64,000 nucleotides of DNA, from positions 62,001-126,000 of the forward strand of contig JAFQIY010000069.1 in NCBI GenBank assembly GCA_017415165.1, written 5' to 3'. Below, in pieces: positions 1 through 7,987 of this stretch. Numbering within the stretch: position 1 is the stretch's first letter; every line of letters begins with the position of its first letter. The notes below the pieces were generated by a model. That model was not told where the DNA came from. It saw only the letters and a list, made by a program, of their open reading frames with translations, and did not search any database. The stretch comes from Oscillospiraceae bacterium (GTDB taxonomy: Bacteria > Bacillota > Clostridia > Oscillospirales > Ruminococcaceae). The position numbers and the translations under genes were made by a program.

Positions 1-507
1 GGTGTTGAGGTTACTTCAAAGGCTAACAAGGAGCTTTCCAACTTCAACCTTGACAATCTCCGCTGGAACAAGGTTATTATCGCAACCGATGCCGATGTTG
101 ACGGTTTCCAGATTAGAACGCTTATTCTGACGATGCTTTACAGACTTACTCCGACACTTATCAACGAGGGGTATGTTTACATTGCGGAAACTCCCCTGTT
201 CGAAATCAACACTAAGGACAAGACTTATTTTGCTTACAACGAACAGGAAAAGGCTGAAATCCTTGAAATGATAAAGGGACAAAAATACAAGATTGACCGT
301 TCAAAGGGTCTTGGTGAAAACGAACCTGAGATGATGTCGCTGACTACTATGAATCCTGACACAAGACGTCTTATCAAGGTTACTCCGACAGATATTGAGG
401 CTACTGCAAATATGTTTGACCTGCTTCTCGGTGATAATCTTCAGGGACGTAAGGATTACATTGCACAGTACGGTAATCAATATCTTGAACTGGCTGACAT
501 AAGCTGA
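1..507 (+). CDS. parE: DNA topoisomerase IV subunit B (ParE/GyrB family), C-terminal part
   Basis: The gene enters from the left edge; 168 codons are visible. They hold the end of the TOPRIM domain, with the metal-binding motif DADVDG at visible residues 30-35, then the conserved C-terminal segment (RSKGLGENEPEM) that closes all type II topoisomerase B subunits. The B subunit supplies the ATPase and part of the cleavage site for strand passage. The A-subunit gene follows after 26 bases with its own strong ribosome binding site, so the two are one operon. I call ParE rather than GyrB because the downstream A subunit lacks a GyrA box. The start lies outside the window. Confidence 0.9.
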   Translation, partial: GVEVTSKANKELSNFNLDNLRWNKVIIATDADVDGFQIRTLILTMLYRLTPTLINEGYVYIAETPLFEINTKDKTYFAYNEQEKAEILEMIKGQKYKIDRSKGLGENEPEMMSLTTMNPDTRRLIKVTPTDIEATANMFDLLLGDNLQGRKDYIAQYGNQYLELADIS

Positions 508-533
508 TTTACAAAATTTAAGGAGGTCTTGTT

Positions 534-2774
534 TTGGCTAAAAAAAGCAAGAAAACTGAAAATAAAGCTGTTAAAAAGGCTATTCCCAATGCATATATTG
601 CGGGCAGCGGCATTGTTGCGGAGGAACAGATTACTGACACGCTTGAAAAGAACTATATGCCTTATGCGATGAGTGTAATTGTTTCCCGTGCGCTGCCTGA
701 GATTGACGGCTTCAAGCCTTCGCACAGAAAGCTTCTTTACACGATGTACAAGATGGGACTGCTTACAGGTCCTAAGACGAAGTCCGCTAACATTGTCGGT
801 CAGACGATGAAGCTTAACCCTCACGGTGACGCTGCTATTTACGAGACTATGGTACGTCTTGCACGTGGTAATGAGGCTCTGCTGCACCCTTACGTTGACA
901 GCAAGGGTAACTTCGGTAAGGCTTATTCCCGTGATATGGCTTACGCTGCTTCACGATACACGGAGGCTAAGCTTGACCCGATTTGTAACGAGCTTTTCCG
1001 TGACATTGACAAGGACACGGTTGATTTTGTTCCAAACTATGACAATGAAACTGTTGAGCCTACTCTCCTGCCTGCGACTTTCCCGTCTGTACTGGTAAAC
1101 TCAAACGTAGGTATTGCGGTTTCTATGGCGAGTGCGGTATGCTCTTTCAACCTTTCAGAAATCTGTGAAACTACAATTGCACTCATCCGCAATCCTGAGC
1201 ATAATATTCTCACAACTCTGAAAGGTCCTGACTTTTCGGGCGGCGGATTTATGCTCTACGATGAGGACGAGCTGGAGAAGATTTACCGCACGGGTCGTGG
1301 CTCTGTAAAGGTACGCTCACGCTATCAGTTTGACAAGGAAGCAAACTGCATTGAAGTTGTGCAAATTCCGCCTACGACTACTGTTGAAGCGATTATGGAC
1401 AAGATTATCGAGCTTATCAAGGCAGGTAAAATCCGTGAGATTTCCTATATCCGTGACGAAACAGACATTAACGGTCTGAAGCTTGCGATTGATATCAAGC
1501 GTGGTGTTGACCCTGACAAGCTGATGAAGAAGCTGTTCAAGATGACTCCGCTTCAGGATAATTATTCCTGCAACTTCAACATTCTCATAAGCGGTTCACC
1601 GAGAGTTATGGGTGTTTACGAAATTCTCGATGAATGGATTGCGTTCCGCAGAGAGTGTATCAAGAGAAGGACATACTTTGAGCTTACAAAGAAAAAAGAG
1701 AAGCTGCACCTGTTGAAGGGCTTGCAGAAAATTCTGCTTGACATTGACAAGGCTATCAGGATTGTCCGTGAAACCGAGGAAGAAGTTGAGGTTGTTCCAA
1801 ACCTTATGATTGGCTTCGGTATTGACGAGGTACAGGCTGAATACGTTGCTGAAATCAAGCTCCGTCATCTCAACAAGGAGTACATTCTCAAGCGTACTGC
1901 TGACATTGAGGGACTTGAAAAGGATATTGCCGAGATGGAGGGTATTCTCAAGGACGACAAGAAAATCAAGAACATTATTGTTGAGGAACTCAAAGAGGTT
2001 GTCAAGAAGTATCAGCAGCCGAGAAAGACTATGTTCTACTATGAAAATGATGAGGACGAGGTTGATATTGAGGACGACACACCTGACTACCCTGTCAATC
2101 TGTTCCTTACTCAGGGCGGCTACTTCAAGAAAATCACTATGCAGTCGCTCCGTATGGCGAGTGAACAGAAGTTCAAGGACGGCGATACGATGATGACGGC
2201 TATTGAGGGCACGAACAAGACTGAGCTGCTGTTCTTCTCGGACAAGTGTCAGGTTTACAAGACAAAGGCAAGTGCTTTCAAGGATACAAAGGCATCCGAG
2301 CTTGGTGACTTTATTCCTGTCAAGCTTGGCTTTGATGAGTACGAAAACGTGATTTCGATGATTTCCACGCTTGATTACAGCGGTCATCTGATTATGGTAT
2401 TCGAAAACGGTAAGGTTGCCAAAGTGCCCCTTAACGCTTACGAAACCAAGACCAATAGAAAGAAGCTTGCCAACGCTTACACGGCGAAGTCCAGGCTTGT
2501 TAAGATGTTCCTTGTGGCTGACAACACGGACATTATGCTCCGTTCCACAAACGGCAGGGCTATTGTGTTCAACACGGGAATGATTTTGCCGAAGTCTGCC
2601 CGTGACACAATCGGTGTTCAGGTTATGACGCTCAAGGCAAAGGCTCTGGTTGACAATGCGTACATTGTTACGGAGGAAATGGCTGAGAGCGTGAAGAAGT
2701 TCGTTGCGAAGAATATTCCTGCGGCGGGAAGTCTTGCGAAGGATCTTGAAGACCCTGACCAGCTTACACTTTAA
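534..2774 (+). CDS. parC: DNA topoisomerase IV subunit A (ParC-like)
   Basis: This 746-residue protein is the DNA-cleaving subunit of a type II topoisomerase. The active-site Arg-Tyr pair is R141-Y142 in AASRYTEAKL. The N-terminal winged-helix/tower region is intact and a beta-propeller-like C-terminal domain follows from about residue 520. I find no QRRGGKG-type GyrA box, which favours topoisomerase IV over gyrase. Translation starts at a TTG with AAGGAGG eight bases upstream. The residue aligned with GyrA Ser83 is Ala (A100, in NPHGDAAIYE), while the acidic helix position is Glu (E104). The gene closes the parE-parC operon and is followed by an intrinsic terminator. Confidence 0.92.
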   Translation: MAKKSKKTENKAVKKAIPNAYIAGSGIVAEEQITDTLEKNYMPYAMSVIVSRALPEIDGFKPSHRKLLYTMYKMGLLTGPKTKSANIVGQTMKLNPHGDAAIYETMVRLARGNEALLHPYVDSKGNFGKAYSRDMAYAASRYTEAKLDPICNELFRDIDKDTVDFVPNYDNETVEPTLLPATFPSVLVNSNVGIAVSMASAVCSFNLSEICETTIALIRNPEHNILTTLKGPDFSGGGFMLYDEDELEKIYRTGRGSVKVRSRYQFDKEANCIEVVQIPPTTTVEAIMDKIIELIKAGKIREISYIRDETDINGLKLAIDIKRGVDPDKLMKKLFKMTPLQDNYSCNFNILISGSPRVMGVYEILDEWIAFRRECIKRRTYFELTKKKEKLHLLKGLQKILLDIDKAIRIVRETEEEVEVVPNLMIGFGIDEVQAEYVAEIKLRHLNKEYILKRTADIEGLEKDIAEMEGILKDDKKIKNIIVEELKEVVKKYQQPRKTMFYYENDEDEVDIEDDTPDYPVNLFLTQGGYFKKITMQSLRMASEQKFKDGDTMMTAIEGTNKTELLFFSDKCQVYKTKASAFKDTKASELGDFIPVKLGFDEYENVISMISTLDYSGHLIMVFENGKVAKVPLNAYETKTNRKKLANAYTAKSRLVKMFLVADNTDIMLRSTNGRAIVFNTGMILPKSARDTIGVQVMTLKAKALVDNAYIVTEEMAESVKKFVAKNIPAAGSLAKDLEDPDQLTL

Positions 2775-2783
2775 AATAGTAAT

Positions 2784-2824
2784 CCCCGAAAAGAAGTTGA
2801 GTTCTTTTCGGGGAAATTTTTTAT
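2784..2824. terminator. Bidirectional intrinsic terminator between parC and the GyrI-like gene
   Basis: A perfect 12-bp stem (CCCCGAAAAGAA with its complement) closes a 6-base loop and is followed by a T-rich stretch on the + strand. It lies between two converging genes and probably serves both. Confidence 0.8.
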
Positions 2825-3255
2825 TTTACTTTAATTGGTGTATAATAATCCATTTGTTCATAGCCTAATGTTTGCTGTACAAGCGGTGAAGTGATAATAT
2901 TTCCGAGTTCTGAACGAGATAAATCACGTTCAAAACCGTTTTCATTCAGAAATTTATCAACTTCTGTTTTCATAAGTTCATTATCTGTCTGCTGGTCAAT
3001 ATCTGTTGCAACAGCATACAAACCACCCTGAAAATCAATTATTTCAAATTCAGACGGAACATTCAAGCTTTCATCATACATATACAGCCAATGAAAACCA
3101 CTATTGTCCCAGAAAAGGAAATCCTTCGGGAACATACTGCGTTTTTGTGCTGACATCCATTCATTAAAATGTTCAAATTTTTCTTCACCGAACATTCCTA
3201 TTCCCGAAGAAACCATTTTACATTTTGGCATTTCATATATTCTTATACTTTGCAT
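2821..3255 (-). CDS. GyrI-like / AraC effector-binding domain protein
   Basis: This 144-residue soluble protein looks like a stand-alone effector-binding domain of the type found at the C-terminus of AraC-family activators (GyrI-like fold). The supporting stretch is FHWLYMYD, then FEIIDFQGGLYAVATDID, which resembles the beta-strand core binding small molecules in that family. It has no helix-turn-helix, so it is not itself a DNA-binding regulator. The start ATG has AAAGGAG six bases upstream. It lies 11 bases downstream of the FtsA-like gene on the same strand and may be cotranscribed with it. The function is unknown; the fold call rests on remembered family patterns. Confidence 0.55.
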   Translation of the reverse strand: MQSIRIYEMPKCKMVSSGIGMFGEEKFEHFNEWMSAQKRSMFPKDFLFWDNSGFHWLYMYDESLNVPSEFEIIDFQGGLYAVATDIDQQTDNELMKTEVDKFLNENGFERDLSRSELGNIITSPLVQQTLGYEQMDYYTPIKVK

Positions 3256-3266
3256 AAAATGCTCCT

Positions 3267-5519
3267 TTACTTATCCGCCCATCTGATAACTGCGATATCG
3301 CCGTCTGTAATTCTGTCCATAAAGCTTACGTCCTTGCCGTTTACGGTAAGTATCATATCGCCGCTTGGCGGTGGGTTATCAAGGTCGATATCGGCAATTG
3401 CCATAAGCTCGATGAATTCGTGTGGCTGATTATTTGGACGTGGCGGAAGGGTTACGCTTCTGCCGTTGAGAATAAGCTGGCAGTCACGGGGAGCTGCTGG
3501 CTGTTCTTCCTCTGTAGTCTGTTCAGGCTCAGTAACAACCGTTGCTTCTACAGCTTCGGAAAGGACAGGAAGAATATCGGGAGAAGGTGCGTTGCTGTCA
3601 GCGATTGCCTTTGCAAGCTTGCCCTCTCTTGCTTCGGGGTTGAACACCTTATCTGCGGTAACGATATCGTCGTCGTCGTGGAGATAATAGTCAACGGAAA
3701 GAAGCTTGCCTGCCTTATAGTAGCTTAATGTTGAAGCGTCAAAGGTGAATGTCTGCATCAAATCGCCGAGAGTTTCAATTTCGGTAATTGAGATGTTGTC
3801 GGAGTTCTGAATTTGGTAATCGCCTGTAATCTGCTTGCCGTTGACGCGTGCGATAACGCCGAATGGATATTCTGTACCGTCAATGAACACCTTTCTTGCG
3901 GAAATTTCGCCTGCGATATCGGAAACCTTAACCTCTGCATTATTACCGCTTTTAGCAGGCTTGAACACGAGGTTGTCGCCCTGCTTGACAGTTGTTTCAA
4001 GGGTTGCGGGTGCACCGTTGAGGGTGATTTCTGCAAGGGTTGCAAGCTCGCCCTTGAGAAGCTGTTTTTCGCCGTTGAGGGTAAATGTGAGGTTGCGTCC
4101 CGAACGTCCGATAATCTGGGTGGACTTATATCCTGCGGTTGAGAGCAAATCGAGGACGCGTACTGCTCTTGTATCGAAGATACGGATTTTCTTATCGTTT
4201 ACGGTTACTACAGAGAAATCGTAACCCTGATTCTGGGTAGCTGTTACGCCGATACCGATTGGAGTAACGTACTCAGGTCCTGTGATTTTCGCTTTGCCGA
4301 AGGAAACGTTTTTCATAACCTGCTTACCGCCGACAGCGACGCGTGTATCAGGGATTTCAAGCTTTTCCGCAACCTGCTTTGCAAGGTCAGGGATAAGGCT
4401 TCCGCCGCCTACGAGGAATACTGCGGCAGGTGCTTGTCCGTTGGCTTTTATGATATTCTTTGCGATATCGTCAGCAAGCGAGTCAACCGCAGGGAAAAGG
4501 CTTGCAAAGAACTCCCCTGTTTCAACGGTATGGTCAAAACCGAGAATATCCTTGTATGAGATTTGCTCCTGATAGCTGCTTAGCTTCATTTCTTCAGCTG
4601 TCTGGAAATCTACTATATATTTTCTGATTATTTCCTCGGTAATTTCGTCACCTGCAACGGTTGACATTGCATATGCAACGATACTGCCGTTCTGTGCGAT
4701 GGCGATATCCGAAGTACCTGCGCCGATATCTACGAGAGCGACATTGATAAGTCGGATTTCGGGAGGAATAATAATATTCATTGCGGCGATAGGTTCAAGG
4801 GTAAGACTTACAACCTGCAAGCCGTTCATATCCATTACCGAATAAAGACTTTCCACAACGGGACTCGGCAGAAATGCGGCAATAAGCTCAACGGTAACCT
4901 TTTTACCCTTATGACCTACGAGGGATTTGATTTTGTAATCATCAAGAAGATACTGGATAACAGTATGACCTACACAGTAGAATGAACTGTTTGAATCTGT
5001 TGTTTCTGCATCAAGCTCGTCCTGTGCTTTAAGTGCAGTTTCAAGCTCAAATGCTTTCACATCATCCTGAGTAATGACCTCTTTGTCTTTGATATCAAAG
5101 GACATTTCTGTGCTTCGTGTTTTAAGCGCACGACCTGCGGCTGCGATTGCGACACGGGAAAGCTTAATGCCTGATTTTGCTTCAAGCTTTTCCTTGACCT
5201 GCTTTGCAACATCGGCAACAACAGGGATATCCTCAATCTGACCGTCAATCATTGCACGCTGCTTATGGGGCACGGAGATTGCGTGGTCGATACAAAAGGT
5301 ATTATCGGACATATGACCGATTATGCCGACGATTGTACGCGTACCGATATCGAGTGCAAAAATCTCGCTTTCCTCCTGAGGACGAAGAACCTTAGGCTCT
5401 TTCTTTTTGGCAGGAGCTTTTGACGTGCTCTTTTTGGAGGTTGTTTTTTTAGAAGTGGTTTTCTTCTTGGCTGCCTTTTCCTCGGTTGCTTCATTAGTCT
5501 TTTTTTCTTCAATTGCCAT
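3267..5519 (-). CDS. FtsA-like actin-fold ATPase with long C-terminal extension
   Basis: The 750-residue protein has an FtsA/PilM-type actin fold at about residues 50-440. Phosphate-1 is ALDIGTRTIVG (near residue 55), an SHS2/1C insert follows, phosphate-2 is VDIGAGTSDIA, and an adenosine motif VFLVGGGSLIPDL comes later. FtsA proteins usually have about 420 residues. Here an N-terminal Lys/Thr/Ser-rich tail of about 45 residues and a beta-rich C-terminal extension of about 310 residues are added. The extension repeats short ING/LNG...GDxI units that look like small beta-grasp modules. No FtsZ gene is nearby, so a role in division is not proven; binding a membrane or surface machine is equally possible. 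It has its own promoter upstream. Confidence 0.75.
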   Translation of the reverse strand: MAIEEKKTNEATEEKAAKKKTTSKKTTSKKSTSKAPAKKKEPKVLRPQEESEIFALDIGTRTIVGIIGHMSDNTFCIDHAISVPHKQRAMIDGQIEDIPVVADVAKQVKEKLEAKSGIKLSRVAIAAAGRALKTRSTEMSFDIKDKEVITQDDVKAFELETALKAQDELDAETTDSNSSFYCVGHTVIQYLLDDYKIKSLVGHKGKKVTVELIAAFLPSPVVESLYSVMDMNGLQVVSLTLEPIAAMNIIIPPEIRLINVALVDIGAGTSDIAIAQNGSIVAYAMSTVAGDEITEEIIRKYIVDFQTAEEMKLSSYQEQISYKDILGFDHTVETGEFFASLFPAVDSLADDIAKNIIKANGQAPAAVFLVGGGSLIPDLAKQVAEKLEIPDTRVAVGGKQVMKNVSFGKAKITGPEYVTPIGIGVTATQNQGYDFSVVTVNDKKIRIFDTRAVRVLDLLSTAGYKSTQIIGRSGRNLTFTLNGEKQLLKGELATLAEITLNGAPATLETTVKQGDNLVFKPAKSGNNAEVKVSDIAGEISARKVFIDGTEYPFGVIARVNGKQITGDYQIQNSDNISITEIETLGDLMQTFTFDASTLSYYKAGKLLSVDYYLHDDDDIVTADKVFNPEAREGKLAKAIADSNAPSPDILPVLSEAVEATVVTEPEQTTEEEQPAAPRDCQLILNGRSVTLPPRPNNQPHEFIELMAIADIDLDNPPPSGDMILTVNGKDVSFMDRITDGDIAVIRWADK

Positions 5520-5593
5520 CTGGTATCACCCTTTACTAAAATATCGGGAAAATTTATCGTAAAACAACGAATTTCACTGGTATACACATATTT

Positions 5594-5622
5594 ATTATAT
5601 TATAATTTGCCGTAAATTACAA
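5594..5622 (-). promoter_or_regulatory. SigA-type promoter for the FtsA-like gene
   Basis: On the minus strand TTGTAA (-35) and TATAAT (-10) are separated by 17 bases, about 75 bases upstream of the start codon. Confidence 0.65.
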
Positions 5623-5682
5623 TAGTTTTAACGCAAAAACTTTACTGTGCTTCCAACAAATGATAAATATGAAAAATTTAGC

Positions 5683-5711
5683 TTGATTTTATATTGAAAA
5701 TATGATATAAT
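5683..5711 (+). promoter_or_regulatory. Extended -10 promoter for citrate synthase
   Basis: TTGATT (-35), a 17-base spacer and TGATATAAT (extended -10) lie about 32 bases upstream of the coding start. Confidence 0.75.
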
Positions 5712-5742
5712 TAATTGCATAATATTTTAAAGAAAGGACGGA

Positions 5743-7116
5743 TTGAATTTGGGTTCCGGATATAATTTTTCTAAAGTTACACAGGATATTGTTGACCTTG
5801 CTTCTCTTTGCAGCAGGAATGACCGTATTGACCCAGAGCTTTACACCAAATACGATGTAAAACGAGGATTGAGAGATATCAACGGTAAGGGCGTACTTGC
5901 GGGACTTACAGAGATTTCGGAGATTATTTCTTCAAAAACCATTGACGGCGAGTCCGTTCCTTGCGAGGGTGAGCTATATTACAGAGGATACAACATCAAC
6001 GACCTTGTTGCAGGTTTTACTCAGGACAAGCGCTTCGGCTTTGAGGAGATTACATATCTCCTGCTTTTCGGTGAGCTTCCTGACAAGTCTGATTTGAAGA
6101 AATTCAATAAAATCCTTGCTGATTACAGGCAGCTTCCTACAACCTTTGTCCGTGATATAATTATGAAGTCCCCAAGCAACGACATTATGAACGGTCTTGC
6201 GAGAGGTGTGCTGACGCTTTATTCCTATGATGATATGCCGAACGACACTTCTATTCCGAATGTTCTTCGTCAGTCACTTGAACTGACTGCTCTGTTCCCT
6301 CTTATTGCGGTTTACAGCTATCAGGCTAAATCCTATTATCACGACGGTGACAGCTTCTTCATTCATCAGCCTGTTCCCGAATATTCAACTGCGGAAAATA
6401 TTCTGCATATGCTTCGTCATGACAGCTCATTTACACCGCTTGAAGCACACATTCTTGACCTTGCGCTTGTGCTTCACGCTGAACACGGCGGCGGTAACAA
6501 TTCAACCTTTACAACTCACGTTGTTACTTCATCAGGCACGGACACCTACTCAGCAATTGCTGCTGCACTTGCTTCTCTGAAAGGACCTAAGCACGGCGGT
6601 GCAAACATCAAGGTTACGATGATGTTTGAGGATATGAAAAACAAGCTTTCCGACTGGGAGGATGAGGACGCTATCCGTGACTACCTCACAAAGCTGCTCC
6701 GCAAGGAAGCTTTTGACAGGTCAGGACTTATCTACGGTATGGGGCACGCTGTTTACTCGGTTTCCGATCCGAGAGCGCTTGTACTCAAACAGGCTGTCAA
6801 GAGTCTTTCTGAGGAAAAGCATATGGAAAAGGAATATGCGCTTTACAAGAAGATTGAAAAGCTTGCTCCTGAGGTTATTGCAAAGGAAAGACGCATCTAC
6901 AAGGGTGTTTCCGCAAACATTGACTTCTACAGTGGATTTGCTTACAGTATGCTGAAGCTTCCGCCTGAGCTTTACACTCCGATTTTTGCGATTGCGAGAA
7001 TTGCGGGCTGGTCTGCTCACAGAATTGAGGAGCTTCTCAACACGGGAAAGATTATTCGTCCTGCTTACAGAAGCGTACAGGCACACAGGGATTACAAGTC
7101 ACTTTCTGACAGATAA
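5743..7116 (+). CDS. gltA: Citrate synthase
   Basis: The enzyme condenses oxaloacetate and acetyl-CoA to citrate, the entry to the oxidative branch that supplies 2-oxoglutarate in anaerobes. The 457-residue product carries the family signatures: HAEHGGGNNSTF with a catalytic His, GPKHGGAN, and GMGHAVYSVSDPRA with the second catalytic His, then a C-terminal IARIAGWSAH segment. It is the ordinary si-type fold, not the HMG-CoA-like Re-type. Two in-frame TTG starts exist: 5743 is only 4 bases from AAAGGA and 5749 is 10 bases away, so the true start could be either. No aconitase or isocitrate dehydrogenase gene is adjacent. Confidence 0.93.
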   Translation: MNLGSGYNFSKVTQDIVDLASLCSRNDRIDPELYTKYDVKRGLRDINGKGVLAGLTEISEIISSKTIDGESVPCEGELYYRGYNINDLVAGFTQDKRFGFEEITYLLLFGELPDKSDLKKFNKILADYRQLPTTFVRDIIMKSPSNDIMNGLARGVLTLYSYDDMPNDTSIPNVLRQSLELTALFPLIAVYSYQAKSYYHDGDSFFIHQPVPEYSTAENILHMLRHDSSFTPLEAHILDLALVLHAEHGGGNNSTFTTHVVTSSGTDTYSAIAAALASLKGPKHGGANIKVTMMFEDMKNKLSDWEDEDAIRDYLTKLLRKEAFDRSGLIYGMGHAVYSVSDPRALVLKQAVKSLSEEKHMEKEYALYKKIEKLAPEVIAKERRIYKGVSANIDFYSGFAYSMLKLPPELYTPIFAIARIAGWSAHRIEELLNTGKIIRPAYRSVQAHRDYKSLSDR

Positions 7117-7124
7117 AAAATAGG

Positions 7125-7149
7125 GCGGCTTTTGATTTTCAGAAGCCGC
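7125..7149 (+). terminator. Hairpin after citrate synthase (weak terminator)
   Basis: An 11-bp stem with one G-U pair (GCGGCTTTTGA against TCAGAAGCCGC) and a 3-base loop follows the stop codon. The downstream T-run is poor on the + strand, so termination may be partial and allow read-through into the next gene. Confidence 0.45.
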
Positions 7150-7171
7150 TTAACTTATAGGAGATGTTAAC

Positions 7172-7606
7172 TTGGAATGGTTCAATATTTTCGGGCTGGT
7201 TTTCATTATCATTATTATAATACCGAATATTGTTTTTGCGATAAAATGCAAGGACGGTTTTGAAAACAAATGGAATAACAAGACTGTTGAAATTCTTGAA
7301 CAAATCGGACGTTTTGGCTGTTTCGGATTTATGATAATCAACATTCCTGGCACCTGGTTTGGTTGGTGGTCAGATGAAGCATTTGCTGTTTATCTGATTG
7401 TAAATGCTATACTTGTACTGATTTATTGTGCTATATGGATTATTTGTTTCAGGAAAAACAGTGTATTCAGGGCATTGTCGCTTTCGATTATTCCGTCGGT
7501 TATATTTCTGTTCAGCGGAATAATGTGCAGGTCGGTACTGCTGATTGTTTCTGCGGTTATTTTTGCGCCGTGCCATATTGCGATTTCTTATAAGAATGCA
7601 AAGTAA
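7172..7606 (+). CDS. Small polytopic membrane protein, unknown function
   Basis: I do not recognise this 144-residue protein. It has about four to five hydrophobic segments: residues 5-23, 45-60, 68-90, 100-112 and 116-136. Short charged loops separate them, so it is an integral membrane protein with little outside the bilayer. The TTG start is preceded by TAGGAGA at seven bases. It sits 55 bases after citrate synthase behind a weak hairpin and ends in a strong shared terminator. The composition resembles uncharacterised clostridial membrane proteins; nothing in the sequence suggests a transported substrate. Confidence 0.7.
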   Translation: MEWFNIFGLVFIIIIIIPNIVFAIKCKDGFENKWNNKTVEILEQIGRFGCFGFMIINIPGTWFGWWSDEAFAVYLIVNAILVLIYCAIWIICFRKNSVFRALSLSIIPSVIFLFSGIMCRSVLLIVSAVIFAPCHIAISYKNAK

Positions 7607-7610
7607 AATT

Positions 7611-7642
7611 ACCCCTAAAAGAATTGAATTTCTTTTAGGGGT
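7611..7642. terminator. Bidirectional intrinsic terminator
   Basis: A perfect 13-bp stem (ACCCCTAAAAGAA with its complement) with a 6-base loop lies between converging genes. T-rich flanks are modest on both strands. Confidence 0.7.
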
Positions 7643-7648
7643 AAGCTT

Positions 7649-7975
7649 TTACCATCGTTTCATATTACGCTCAAATTTTTCGGTATACGCTTGTTTCAGC
7701 TCGTCAGCGGTTATTCCGTAGCAAAGCAAAACGTCATTATAGTACATCAGCACATCTGCCATTTCTTCAACAAGGTGAGCACGGATTTCTGCGTCCTCAC
7801 AAGCCTTTGTGCCGCCGTTTTGCTTGACAATGTCGATAACCTCGCCGATTTCGCCAATCATCCACAGCAGCTTGTTTTTGCCAGTTTCGGGGCAGATTTT
7901 CTCCCATTTATCCTTGTACTTGTCCTGTAGCTTTCTCTGCATTTCAAGCATTTCGTTTACTGAAAAGTCTGACAT
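7649..7975 (-). CDS. MazG-like nucleotide pyrophosphohydrolase
   Basis: The 108-residue protein matches the all-alpha NTP pyrophosphohydrolase (MazG/dUTPase-2) fold. The metal-binding pattern ExxE...ExxD is visible as GEIGEVID (near residue 41) and EEMADVLMY (near residue 70). Such enzymes hydrolyse non-canonical or surplus NTPs to NMP and pyrophosphate, as housecleaning in the cytosol. The length fits single-domain MazG-like proteins rather than full MazG. The start has AAAGGAG upstream. It follows nspC by 12 bases on the same strand and is probably the last gene of that small operon. The exact substrate cannot be read from the sequence. Confidence 0.8.
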   Translation of the reverse strand: MSDFSVNEMLEMQRKLQDKYKDKWEKICPETGKNKLLWMIGEIGEVIDIVKQNGGTKACEDAEIRAHLVEEMADVLMYYNDVLLCYGITADELKQAYTEKFERNMKRW

Positions 7976-7987
7976 AATGTTACTCCT

